From positions 1 to 64,000 of the forward strand of contig NZ_CP029186.1 in NCBI RefSeq assembly GCF_003096035.1: DNA of 64,000 nt, written 5' to 3'. The notes below the pieces were generated by a model. The model made no database searches. It worked only from the letters and a program-made list of their open reading frames with translations, and was not told the DNA's origin. Of the stretch, positions 33,264 to 43,300 are shown piece by piece (position 1 is the first letter of the stretch; the number at the start of each line of letters is the position of its first letter). The stretch comes from Flavobacterium album (GTDB lineage: Bacteria; Bacteroidota; Bacteroidia; Flavobacteriales; Flavobacteriaceae). The translations under genes and the position numbers were made by a program.

Positions 33264-36200
33264 TTATCGTATTAACGAAAAATGTGATTTAAACTCTTTA
33301 TCCTTTCCATTGGACTTGTACTTTACAACAAACCAGTAATCGGTTGCGGGGAGTACTGCGCCGTTGAAGGTGCCATCCCAGCCATGCCCGCCCGGTTTTA
33401 CTACCGCTATCGCTTTACCGAAACGATCGAATATCGAGATTTCGGTCGTATAGCTGCTCAGCCCTGTGATGTTCCAGGTATCGCGTTCGCCATCGCCATT
33501 CGGGCTAAAGAAATGCGGGTAGTTGAGCGCCGTTACCGAATACACCGTTTCGCCACAGCCGTTTGTATCTTTAACAGTAACTGTATATTCCCCCTGACCG
33601 ATATTGGTAAAATAAGGTTCGCTCTGGAACGGCCCGCCGTCAAGGCTGTACATGTAATTCCCCGAACCGCCTGTAACTGATACAGTAATTGTCTGGTTGT
33701 TCTGGAAATCGCTGCCTGCCTCTACTATAGCTAATGGCACTGACGAAACGCCAACTGTAGAAGTCGCCGTGCCTGTACACCCTGTTGTGGTATCGGTAAT
33801 AGTTACGGTATAAACACCAGGCTCATCAACGGTAATGGCCGCCGATAAATCAGGCAAGGCAGTGCCGTCTTTGTCCCATGTAAATGTATATCCTCCCGAT
33901 AGACCCGTGTCAAGGGTGGTACTGCTGTACTCTCCCGTAGTAAGGTTCTCGCAAAGGAAGGCATCGTGTATGTCCAGATCCGGCAGTCCATTCACACTGA
34001 ACAAGAGCGTTGCCGTATTGTGGCATTCGGTCGCCGTGCCCGGCACGTCATAGGTTATCAGGGTATAACCTTCGCTAAGGCCTGTTACTTCGCCGGTAGC
34101 GCTTATCGTTGCAACGGCAGGGCTGCTGCTGGACCATGTACCGCCTGTCACCACATTAGCCAGTTGCAATGTTTCACCCGCACAAACTTCGGTACCGCCG
34201 GTTATGATTCCTGCATTGACAATCGGGGTAGGATTAGCAATAGCGATCACCGGGGTAACTGATGTACAGCCATCACTGTTCTTTACTGTAACCGTATAAT
34301 TGCCCGGTGCAATATTGGCAAAATACGTCCCTGTCTGGAAGCTGGTGCCGTTTATGCTGTAGCTTAGCCCCGCACCTATTGGCGAGTCAATAGTAATCGT
34401 GCCTTTAAGATGGTCGCAATCAGGATTGACTACCGTTACAGATGCTACAGCAGGTAAAGCCTGTGCCGGATTGATGGTTACGCTTTTATTGGAAGTACAG
34501 CCATCGGCATTCTGCGCGGTAAGCACATAGGTTCCCGGCGCTACATTGGTAAATATGTTACTTACCTGGAAGCCTGAACCGATGCTGTAGGTCATGCCCG
34601 GTGCTGCCGGGGAACTGACTGTTATCGTCCCGGTTGTAGTGGCACAGAAAGGCTGTGTAATGCTCACTACAGGCATTGACGGTGCAGTCGGTGAAGGGTT
34701 CACGGTATATGGTCCGGATACCGATATACACCCGCCTGACGATTTGGTGGTTATGGTATAATTTCCGGCAGGTACGTTAACGAAAGTTGTGCCGGACTGG
34801 AAAGTCGTACCGTTGATGCTATAGGTAAGCCCCGACCCTAATGGCGAGGTGATCACGATATTTGCGCCGGTAGTACAGTCCGCCTGAGTTACAAACGCCA
34901 CGGCGGGAGCGGGCGTTACCGGCTGTGGAGCTATTGTGGCCGACTGTGTGTTGATACATCCGTTAGGCGATTGCACATATACAGTATAAGTGCCCGGCGA
35001 AAGGTTTAAGAAGTCGCTGCCAGGCCCGTAGGTTGTACCATCGATACTATAAGTAAGCGTATTTGCAATTGGCGATACTACCGATATGCTGCCGGTCGGT
35101 GTGGCACAGGTAGCCTGAGTTACTGAAAGGACAGGTGCGCCCGGCCCTGCCAATCCCGGCGTAATAGAATACGGCCCTGATGTAGCTGTACACCCGCCGG
35201 AACTTTTAACGGTAAGCGTATAATTGCCCGGTGCAGGGTTCATAAATACAGGGTTCGGCTGGAAAGTTGTCCCGTTAATGCTATAAGTGAAACCCGCACC
35301 CAAAGGTAAATTAACTGTTATGCTTCCAGGGTCACCACACGATGGCTGTACCACAGTAGCGGTAGGTGTAGTTGGTACAACAGGCGCGGTATGGATGGCA
35401 ACGGGCACAGTAATAGAAGTACAGCCCAGCGCATTCTTAACCGTTACGCTATAGGCAGAGCCCCCATTAAGCCCGCTGAAAACAGTGCCTGCCTGGAAAT
35501 TTACACCGTCAATGCTGTACGTGTATTGTTCGCCAAGCGGCGCGAGTACCGTAAGCGTACCTGTGCTGGTGGTACAATCCGGATGCTGGTCCTGAAGGGT
35601 AGCTATAGGCGGTGCCGCCGCTGCCGAACTTATCGTTGCCGGATACAACTGGGAGATACAACCTGACGCATTCTTCACATACACGGTATAATCGGCAGGT
35701 GCAAGGTTGGCGAATTCTGTCGATGCCTGATAGGATGTGCCGTTAACACTATAGGTATAGGCCGTTCCAACCGGGGAGTTAATCGTTATACTTCCGGTAG
35801 GTATTTCGCATACGGGCTGCACAATGGTCACATCGGCAACCTCAGGTATGGCCGGCTGCGGATTTATGGTTACGGGGGCAGACGTAGAAACACATCCTGC
35901 GGCATTTTTTGTGGTAATGGTATAGGATGCATTTCCTGCAAGGCCGCTGAAAGCCGTACCCGACTGGAAAGTAGTGCCGTCTATACTATAGGTGTAGCCT
36001 GTGCCTACAGGCGCTGTTACATTAATAGTTCCCGTAGCCGAAGTACATGTAGGCTGTACAACCGTATAGGTCGCGGCGGCAGGGGTAAATGGCGATGCAT
36101 CTATCACTACATTGCTTAGCGTAGAAATACATCCGGTGCTGCTTTTTATATATACCGTATAATTACCGGCAGTAACTCCGGTAAAGTCCGGGTTTAGCTG

Positions 36201-38525
36201 ATAATTCGTACCATCAATACTATAGGTAAAGCTTGCATTGAGCGGAGATTCAACGGTAATAGATCCCATAGGTGTGGTACAGTCGGGCTGCCCGGTGCTT
36301 ACATTCGGCACATCCGGCATAACTGGTGCGGCATTTATAGTGATGGGATTTGTTACGGATGTACATCCCGATGCGTTTTGTACGGTCACTACATAATCAG
36401 TACCACCGGCAAGGCCTGTAAAAGAAGTACCCGACTGGAAAGTGGTTCCATCGATACTGTAGGTAAGTCCTGCACCTGTTGGCGCGGTTACCGTGATCGT
36501 GCCTGTGGAAGACGAGCAGCTCGGCTGCACTACATTATAGGTAGCCACTGCCGGAGTGGTCATCGAAGCATTTACGGTTACATTATCAGGGGCTGAGGTA
36601 CACCCTGCGGCATTTTGTACATATACACTATAATTACCGCCTGCAAGGCCTGAAAAAACAGGGTTCGGCTGGTAGTTCATTCCATCAAGGCTGTATAATA
36701 AACCTGTTCCAACGGGAGCATTTACTGTGATAGTGCCGGTGGGTGCATCGCATGCAGGCTGCGTTACTGTTACATCGGGCACAGCCGGCGTATCATTTAT
36801 GATAATATCCGCTGTGCTGCTTCCTCCTATCCTACAGGTAGAAAGGTCTTCGGTAATTTCGTAGGTTACCGTATAACTGCCAGGCGTACTTGAAGCCACA
36901 TTGATCTGTCCGGTAGCAGGGTCGATAGACAGTCCTGCTGCGGAACTGAACTGCCCACCGCTTGTGAACCCTGTCGAAGTAGTAGGGGTAATATTCCCAC
37001 CATCGTGACAGGTATCGGCAGGTAAGCTGAAGGTTGTTACCGGCGGTGTAGCGGTATTTACGGTAACGGTTATGGGTTCAGCCACACTTTCACAGCCTTC
37101 CGGCGATGTCTGGCTTACATAATAGGTAGTAGTGCCTGTTGCTGCAGTGGATGGTACCGGCGGCCCCCCTGCCCCATCGTCCGGATACCAGTTGAGCGTG
37201 TTGCCCGGCACTGCCTCTGCGGTTAGCGGGTCGGCTTGCTGTCCCTGGCAGTAGGTCACATCAGCAACAACCGGCACAGGCGGTTCCTGTCCGGCAAAAT
37301 TTATAGTGAGCGTACTGGTGCAATAGGCGGTGTTCCAGTCGAAATGATAAACACCCTGTGCACCGAAACCTGTGATGGATGTGTTATTGCCCGAAGGATT
37401 AGCGATCACTGTAGATGACGGGTTGTCAGAATGGGCAACCCAGGTGCCGGTACCCGCCGCCGCAATATTGGCTGTACCTGTACCGCATCCCATATTGAAC
37501 GGATTGGAGGACAGGATGCCGTTATTAGCTGTGAAAGATATAGCATCGAGGTAGTTCCCTACGCTTGCCCCGCCCACACTGGAAACCGACTGGAATATGA
37601 ACCTTGTTGTAGTCTGGCCTGCGGGTACCGTGTAGCTCCCGGTATAGTAGCCCCATGCCGTGTTTCCGGTTGTTGCTGTCTGCACTGAGGTATATGGCCC
37701 GCCCGGAGGCCCGGCAAGCAGCTGGCAGGTATCGGTACCCTGGCGGCCGCGGTGGGCAAAGCCATAATTGAATACCGTGGGCTGCGGCGTGGCATAGTCC
37801 TGGTAAACGCCCGATACAAGGTTGGCATTCAACTCGATGAATTGCGTGCCATCATACGAAGGAACATTTTCGTAATTGGGCACCACCCAAAATTCCATCA
37901 TCTGGTCGGAAGCGGTAGTCCTCCATCCCTGCACGGCGTTGTGGTTCACAAACACCGGGAACGTGGTTGGCGCAGGCGGTGGCGGCGATTCGAAGCTATA
38001 ATTTATGGTAGTTATAAGGCAATCGGTCTGGTTGGAGCTTGACGGTGCCGGCAGCGTGGCTACACATATAGAGAAACCCGAATTGTTGTTAGGCGAAGCG
38101 AGGTTATAATAAGTGCGCAGCTTGTAGGTCATGCCGGGAATAAGGCCATTGGCATTTATAACATTGTTTACACTACAATACAACTGGGTGAGCGTAGCAC
38201 AGTCGCCTTCGTATAAAACCAGAACGGCAGGTTGTGGAGTTCCCGTAAAATTAGAAAGCGAAATACTGTGGTTACTTGAAGTAGCGGTGAATTGGTACCA
38301 TATATCACCACCATTTTGTGTAGTGCAGGTAGTGCCCTGGGATGAAACGGTTGCAGTGGCAAATGCTGCTGCTGTTGATGAAGTGCAGGATTGGCCGGTA
38401 TTTACCGTAAGCCAGGTTGCTGAAGCGCATTCGTCATTTACCGGGGGAGCCGTTAAACCGGCAGAAGCATAGGAAAAAGTAGTATAAAGGAATAATGAAA
38501 TACAAAGCAGGGTAATGTTTTTCAT
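33264..38525 (-). CDS. Giant T9SS type B cargo protein with SprB-like repeats
   Basis: The 1753-residue secreted protein has a signal peptide (about residues 1-21). An N-terminal carbohydrate-binding-like region (NDECASATWL..) and an Ig-like stretch follow. Eleven tandem repeats of about 78 residues cover about 580-1433, each with a C-x-(8-12)-G-[ST]-I start, TYSI[DN]GT, and N-x-x-GC-[TIV]S at the end. Next come a Big2-like domain (TGGTWSSSSPAVATIS) and one more half-repeat. The last 85 residues (FFSPNGDGERDTWNI ... WDGTFNG ... YWFVVKY) are a T9SS type B domain. SprB itself is the gliding adhesin that uses this repeat class. The only flank on its 3' side is a gene remnant; no SprF/PorP-type partner follows. 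Confidence 0.93.
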   Translation of the reverse strand: MKNITLLCISLFLYTTFSYASAGLTAPPVNDECASATWLTVNTGQSCTSSTAAAFATATVSSQGTTCTTQNGGDIWYQFTATSSNHSISLSNFTGTPQPAVLVLYEGDCATLTQLYCSVNNVINANGLIPGMTYKLRTYYNLASPNNNSGFSICVATLPAPSSSNQTDCLITTINYSFESPPPPAPTTFPVFVNHNAVQGWRTTASDQMMEFWVVPNYENVPSYDGTQFIELNANLVSGVYQDYATPQPTVFNYGFAHRGRQGTDTCQLLAGPPGGPYTSVQTATTGNTAWGYYTGSYTVPAGQTTTRFIFQSVSSVGGASVGNYLDAISFTANNGILSSNPFNMGCGTGTANIAAAGTGTWVAHSDNPSSTVIANPSGNNTSITGFGAQGVYHFDWNTAYCTSTLTINFAGQEPPVPVVADVTYCQGQQADPLTAEAVPGNTLNWYPDDGAGGPPVPSTAATGTTTYYVSQTSPEGCESVAEPITVTVNTATPPVTTFSLPADTCHDGGNITPTTSTGFTSGGQFSSAAGLSIDPATGQINVASSTPGSYTVTYEITEDLSTCRIGGSSTADIIINDTPAVPDVTVTQPACDAPTGTITVNAPVGTGLLYSLDGMNYQPNPVFSGLAGGNYSVYVQNAAGCTSAPDNVTVNASMTTPAVATYNVVQPSCSSSTGTITVTAPTGAGLTYSIDGTTFQSGTSFTGLAGGTDYVVTVQNASGCTSVTNPITINAAPVMPDVPNVSTGQPDCTTPMGSITVESPLNASFTYSIDGTNYQLNPDFTGVTAGNYTVYIKSSTGCISTLSNVVIDASPFTPAAATYTVVQPTCTSATGTINVTAPVGTGYTYSIDGTTFQSGTAFSGLAGNASYTITTKNAAGCVSTSAPVTINPQPAIPEVADVTIVQPVCEIPTGSITINSPVGTAYTYSVNGTSYQASTEFANLAPADYTVYVKNASGCISQLYPATISSAAAAPPIATLQDQHPDCTTSTGTLTVLAPLGEQYTYSIDGVNFQAGTVFSGLNGGSAYSVTVKNALGCTSITVPVAIHTAPVVPTTPTATVVQPSCGDPGSITVNLPLGAGFTYSINGTTFQPNPVFMNPAPGNYTLTVKSSGGCTATSGPYSITPGLAGPGAPVLSVTQATCATPTGSISVVSPIANTLTYSIDGTTYGPGSDFLNLSPGTYTVYVQSPNGCINTQSATIAPQPVTPAPAVAFVTQADCTTGANIVITSPLGSGLTYSINGTTFQSGTTFVNVPAGNYTITTKSSGGCISVSGPYTVNPSPTAPSMPVVSITQPFCATTTGTITVSSPAAPGMTYSIGSGFQVSNIFTNVAPGTYVLTAQNADGCTSNKSVTINPAQALPAVASVTVVNPDCDHLKGTITIDSPIGAGLSYSINGTSFQTGTYFANIAPGNYTVTVKNSDGCTSVTPVIAIANPTPIVNAGIITGGTEVCAGETLQLANVVTGGTWSSSSPAVATISATGEVTGLSEGYTLITYDVPGTATECHNTATLLFSVNGLPDLDIHDAFLCENLTTGEYSSTTLDTGLSGGYTFTWDKDGTALPDLSAAITVDEPGVYTVTITDTTTGCTGTATSTVGVSSVPLAIVEAGSDFQNNQTITVSVTGGSGNYMYSLDGGPFQSEPYFTNIGQGEYTVTVKDTNGCGETVYSVTALNYPHFFSPNGDGERDTWNITGLSSYTTEISIFDRFGKAIAVVKPGGHGWDGTFNGAVLPATDYWFVVKYKSNGKDKEFKSHFSLIR
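34226..36786 (-). repeat. Eleven coding tandem repeats of about 234 bp
   Basis: This is the DNA of the eleven SprB-like repeats. The units are diverged at the base level (visible similarity but many substitutions), unlike the near-identical repeats at 52572-53690, which suggests an older array. Boundaries are approximate. Confidence 0.8.
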
Positions 38526-38576
38526 AAGCTGGATTTTTGCAGCTTAAAAATATGTTAATTTTTTATAAAAAACAAA
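38526..38576 (-). promoter_or_regulatory. Promoter and leader hairpin of the type B cargo gene
   Basis: The - strand has TTTG (38573-38576), a 20-nt spacer and TATTTTTA (38545-38552), one mismatch from TAnnTTTG. Directly before the ATG, AAGCTG and CAGCTT (38526-38545) form a small stem-loop that could affect initiation. Confidence 0.5.
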
Positions 38577-38707
38577 CTCGATTTTGTGACAATTTTATGA
38601 ATTATACATCTAAATCAGGGTTTTTCAGGTTATATTTAAACAGGAGCAATCTTTAAAATTCCTGCTTATTATTTTACAATCAATAATTCATTTAAACGCG
38701 ATAAAAC

Positions 38708-38738
38708 AAAAATACCCGGCTGCGCAGCAACCGGGGAT
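38708..38738 (-). terminator. Terminator of the 1909-residue cargo gene
   Basis: CCCGG and CCGGG flank the palindrome GCTGCGCAGC. On the - strand it is followed by TATTTTTGTTTT. A near-identical terminator is found at 44704-44734. Confidence 0.8.
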
Positions 38739-40385
38739 TTACAGTATTTATAAGATGAAGTTTAGAAGATGATTTTCTTGCTTACCTCTCCTTTTACAGT
38801 TGATATATTAACGATCAATACCTGCTTTTCTGCCGTAAGGCCATTGATAACCGTTTCGGTGGCATTGATGTCTTTTGCATTAAATAACAGCCTGCCTCTT
38901 GTATCATATACCGATACTTTTGTCATATCCGCAGTGCCGGAGTTAATGCTGATGCTGTTGCCGTCTTTGTAAACAATAACGCTGTTGGCATCAAGTGTTG
39001 GGTTCTCTGTACTAAGCGGCTCTGCATAGATTACATTGAACCTGTTTGTGATAATTCCTGCCTCGGTAGTGAACTCATACGCTCCTTGTTTCAGGTCGTG
39101 CGTAATGTTGAGCAGGTTATCCTGAAGGTAGATGTCCTGGCCTGCTTCAAACACGCCATCCATGTGGTCAAGCGCGATCGTATAAGTGCCCGGCTGTGTT
39201 GCCTGGTAGCCCATTGGCACCACATCCGATGCTTCGAACGAAGGCCTTGCCTGTATGCCTAGGGCTTCTTCGCCTGCCAAAGAGAACAGCGTTACATCGC
39301 CATCATTGATGAAGGCTTTGCCGTCCCATCCGTAGTCAAGTCCAAGGGTTGTCATATCAGTATAGCCGATTGCTGCCTGCGAGAAGCCATCCTGTCCGGA
39401 AAGGTTCAGCCACAGCCTTGAGATTTGGGCTTCGCTTTCATCCTGTGCCGTACGGAAGATCTGTCCGTTGTTTACCGGTACGCGCATAGCGTTGGTAAAA
39501 CGAACAGTGCTGCCTGTAGCCTGTACAATAAAGCCCTGTCCCGGGTTGATCACCCATGTGTTCGGTGCCCCGTTGAAAGCTGTGCCTCCTGCATCGCCCC
39601 ATGCGTTGCCTGTATTGGCTGTATAGGCAAGCTTGGTTACCCTTGCATAATAACTTGTGGCGGCATCGTTTTTCTTCCTCCAGAAATACAGTGCCGATGC
39701 GTCTGCTATAGTGCCTGTATTGGCAGCATAGAAAGCATAGATGTTGATCGGTGACGGGTAAGGGTTACCTACCGCGTTGTAGCCTTGCGACACGCCTGAC
39801 TGCTGAGGGGTTACCGCAACATTTACATCACCATTATTAGGTGTACCTACAAAAGTACCATGCCATGAAGTTCCCGGCGTTTGTGCATTAACATAGGCAG
39901 GGTGCGTATTGGCTACACGGATAAGGTAGCCCGCACCTTCGGCAAAAGTTGTGGAGCCCGGTACTGTAGCATACTGGTCGCTTAGCGGGTTGTATTTGTA
40001 AAAACGGTTGGAGAGGGTCTCCGGTGAGAAGCCAATCAGTGTTTCCCCTGCTACCGGCGATGACCACATGGCGTAGTCAAGCCTGTAGATAGGCGCGCTG
40101 TTTTTCTGCACGGTTATCGCTCCCGTATTGTCTACATCGTTCACCTGGATAAGGTTACCGTTGTTCTCTATAACAAAATTAGCCGCTCCTGCATTGTTTA
40201 TCACATCGTTTTGAACGGTAAGGTTAGTACCGGATGCTATGGTAAAGGTACCTGAATTTACAACAAGGTTTCCTGCATTGAAAGTACCGTTGCCTGATGT
40301 GTTATAATTGCCCTGTATGATCGCGTTATGCGCAGTAGTTGGCGGCGTACCCGCTGTCCATGCTGTGCCGTTCCATACATTCGAA
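38709..40385 (-). repeat. Tail-module copy A (T9SS type C coding repeat)
   Basis: The DNA of the last roughly 540 codons plus stop and terminator is nearly identical to 44704-46385 (copy B) and, over the inner part, to 50699-52045 (copy C). Copy A differs from B by scattered, mostly synonymous changes. The left boundary includes the shared terminator and about 25 nt after it; the right boundary fades within a WNGT-W-TAGTPPT segment. Confidence 0.85.
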
Positions 40386-43300
40386 AGTTTTGCTATAGCT
40401 GTAATTACGTTTGAGTTGGCCGAGGTGCTGTTAGGCCCTTTTGCCCTCACCCTGTAGTAATATGTATTTCCTGCTGTAAGCCCTGTGACACTACGCGAGG
40501 TTGTATTGCCTACCGAAAGGTTATCATAACCGGTTACTAAGGTAGAATAAGATATCTTAAAGTTGTCCAGGTAAAAACGGTTAACACTTGAAGACTGTAT
40601 CCTAACCTTAGAGTTGGCTGTACCTCCGGTGATAGTAACCGTTTTTGTACCTCCTGTACCAACACTTATATTAGATCCAACCTGGGTAAAAGTCGTACCA
40701 TTAGGAGCATGAAATACCTGGATCGATGTAACATCTGTTCCAAATGGGGCTACATCGAAAGTTAGGGTCGAATTGCCTCCATTACCTGAAAGGTTAATCG
40801 TAGGGGTTGTGATGATTCCAGCGGTTGACCCGCCCGAGAGTTTTACATTCCCCGGACCTTCCCACACAGAAGTACCTGTCCATCCTGTAGTCTGCAGATA
40901 AGTATCAAGGCTGCCAGCTATATTATTACTTGTACCATTCCCATTACATCCTGAAAAATTTTCAGAGATCACTGTTGCGCCAAAAGCAGTTGTAGTTGCG
41001 ACATCCAGGAAATATTCTGTAGCTGCGGCGCTTGCATTCCAGTTGGCTATAAAGCCTGTTGTACCCGCAGTACCATCATAGGTAGCTGCTGTTGCAACCG
41101 GTGCGTTTACGGCACTTGTGGTGAAAGTTACCTCATTACCATAAGATGTACCAGTAGCATTTGTAGCATACGCCCTTACATAATAAGTAGTATTATCTGT
41201 AAGGCCGGTTATAGTAGAAGTAAACGTTCCCGATCCTGTACCTGCTGAGACAGATGAATTCGAAAGCGTAGGGTTAGCTGTTGTAGCATATACAACGCCG
41301 CGTGCGGTAATTGCCGAACCTCCTGCATTGGTAATTGTACCTCCGGACGTCACAGCATTATAAGTAAGGTTAGAAATCGCAGCTGTAGTAAGTACCGGCC
41401 TCGAACTTGCAACAATAGAAAGATTGTCAATAGCAATAGGCACGCCTGTACCGCCAGAACCATCATTAACCCATTTGAATCGCAATTTTACTACACTCCC
41501 TACATAAGAATTTAGGAGTATTTGTTTATTTTGGAAAGTAGTAGAGCCATAAAATTCTAAAGGAGAACTGATAAGAATGTCTGCCCCACCATTATTAATG
41601 TAAACTTCGGCATAGTCATATACTGTGCTACCGCTAAGCTCTCCACCACTTTTCCAGTCGAAACTAAGTGTAGCAGCAGTTGCAGCAGAAAGGTCTACAA
41701 CAAGATCGGCATAAGTACCGGTAGTTGTTGCACCACTAATGGTATAAGCGTAAGAAGAACCATTATTCGAAATATACATCGACTTTGTACCGCCATTTTG
41801 TGTGCCCGTACCAATTACCCACTTGTTAGTGCCCGTAGTACCAAAAGCAAAATCTGTAGTAGCGGTTTCAAAACTCTGGCTATAAGGTAATGAAACAGGC
41901 GTTGTCAATGTAGTGAAAGTACCCTGTGGTGAAGAATAGGTCGTGCCTGTTGCATTTGTTGCATACGTTCTATAAAAATAGGTCGTGTTGGGAGCCAGAG
42001 ATGACAGCGTTACGGAGAAATTACCGCCTGATAGGTTACTGCCGGGATACTGTGTTCCTGACCCGTTAGCAAAACCAGATGTCTGGCTTATTTCTACCCC
42101 ATAGGCTGTAATAGCGCTACTGCATGCCGTTAGTGTTGCAGTACCCGAAACCGTTGCTGCCTGGTGCGATATACCTGTAGCAGCCGCCGCAGTTACTGTT
42201 GGCGCAAAGGTATTTACTACCTGAATGTTAAAAGCAGTTTCATCGGCTAAAGTAGATGTATACACACGAATATAGTATATTGTACCCGAAGTTAATGTTG
42301 TTGTAAGTGTTTCACTGCTTGTATTAAATGTTGTGGCAGTAGCTACGCTTGTAGTATTTACAGGGCAACCGCCTGCATGAATACTCATGTCGATATCCTT
42401 GGAAGTACCTGTAACATTAATGCTATATACACCTGTACAGCCTGCAACAAATGTGTACCAAACATCTTTTCTGCCTGTAACACCTGTAATGGTAGTATAA
42501 GTAGACGCCACATTCGTTCCTGGTATTGCTGCCGCATTTACCGTTAAGGCCGTAGCATTACCGCAAAGGTCATTGCCTGGTGGTATAGAGAATGTATTCG
42601 AAGTTATACCTGTAAGTCCCGGCGATGTAAATTGTATCGCAGCGCCTGTAAGGCTTGTAGGGGTACTGGCTGTAAGCCCGCTGAAAGTAGCCGTACCTGC
42701 CGCGGCACTTATTGTAACAGTACCGCTCAATGTCCATGTTGCAGCAGTTGCGGCAGCAGTTATCGACGCTGTGCTTGTTGTAAGGTTATTGTACTGGTCC
42801 CTTACTACAACTACAGGTTGTGCCGTTAATGTACCTCCGTTAACAGAAGGCGCTGTAGGCTGGGTTGTTATAGCGAGCTTTGCTGCTGCACCTGCACCAA
42901 TAGCCTGAGACAGGGCCGGTGTCGCGGTATAATTTGTTGAACTGATAATGATAGATTTTGTTCCTGCCGATTGCAGCAGGCTTGAAGCTGAAGGCGTAAA
43001 TGTAATCTGCCCCGGAACAGTTTTATCATAAGCACTTGCAGCAAGTGTAGTGCCATCAACAGTTATGCCTGAAATACCGGTTCTCCAGGCAGCATTTTCC
43101 GTAAAAGTAATTACAAAAGGTGCATCAACGGTTGCGCCCACAGCTGCTGTAAGCGCAGGAGGCGTACCTGTTGTTGTAAAAGTGGAAAGGTTGCTGTAGG
43201 TATATGTCGTCCCATCATAAAAATACGACTTATAGTTGTAGGTTGTTTCAGCAGTAAGGCCGGACACCGCAAGCGAGAAATCGCCAATCGTGGTTACACC

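Noticed and set aside
34226..36786. CRISPR-like regular repeats
   Set aside because: The units are about 234 bp, in frame, and lack the short repeat and unique spacer structure. They encode protein repeats, as do the 279-bp units at 52572-53690.
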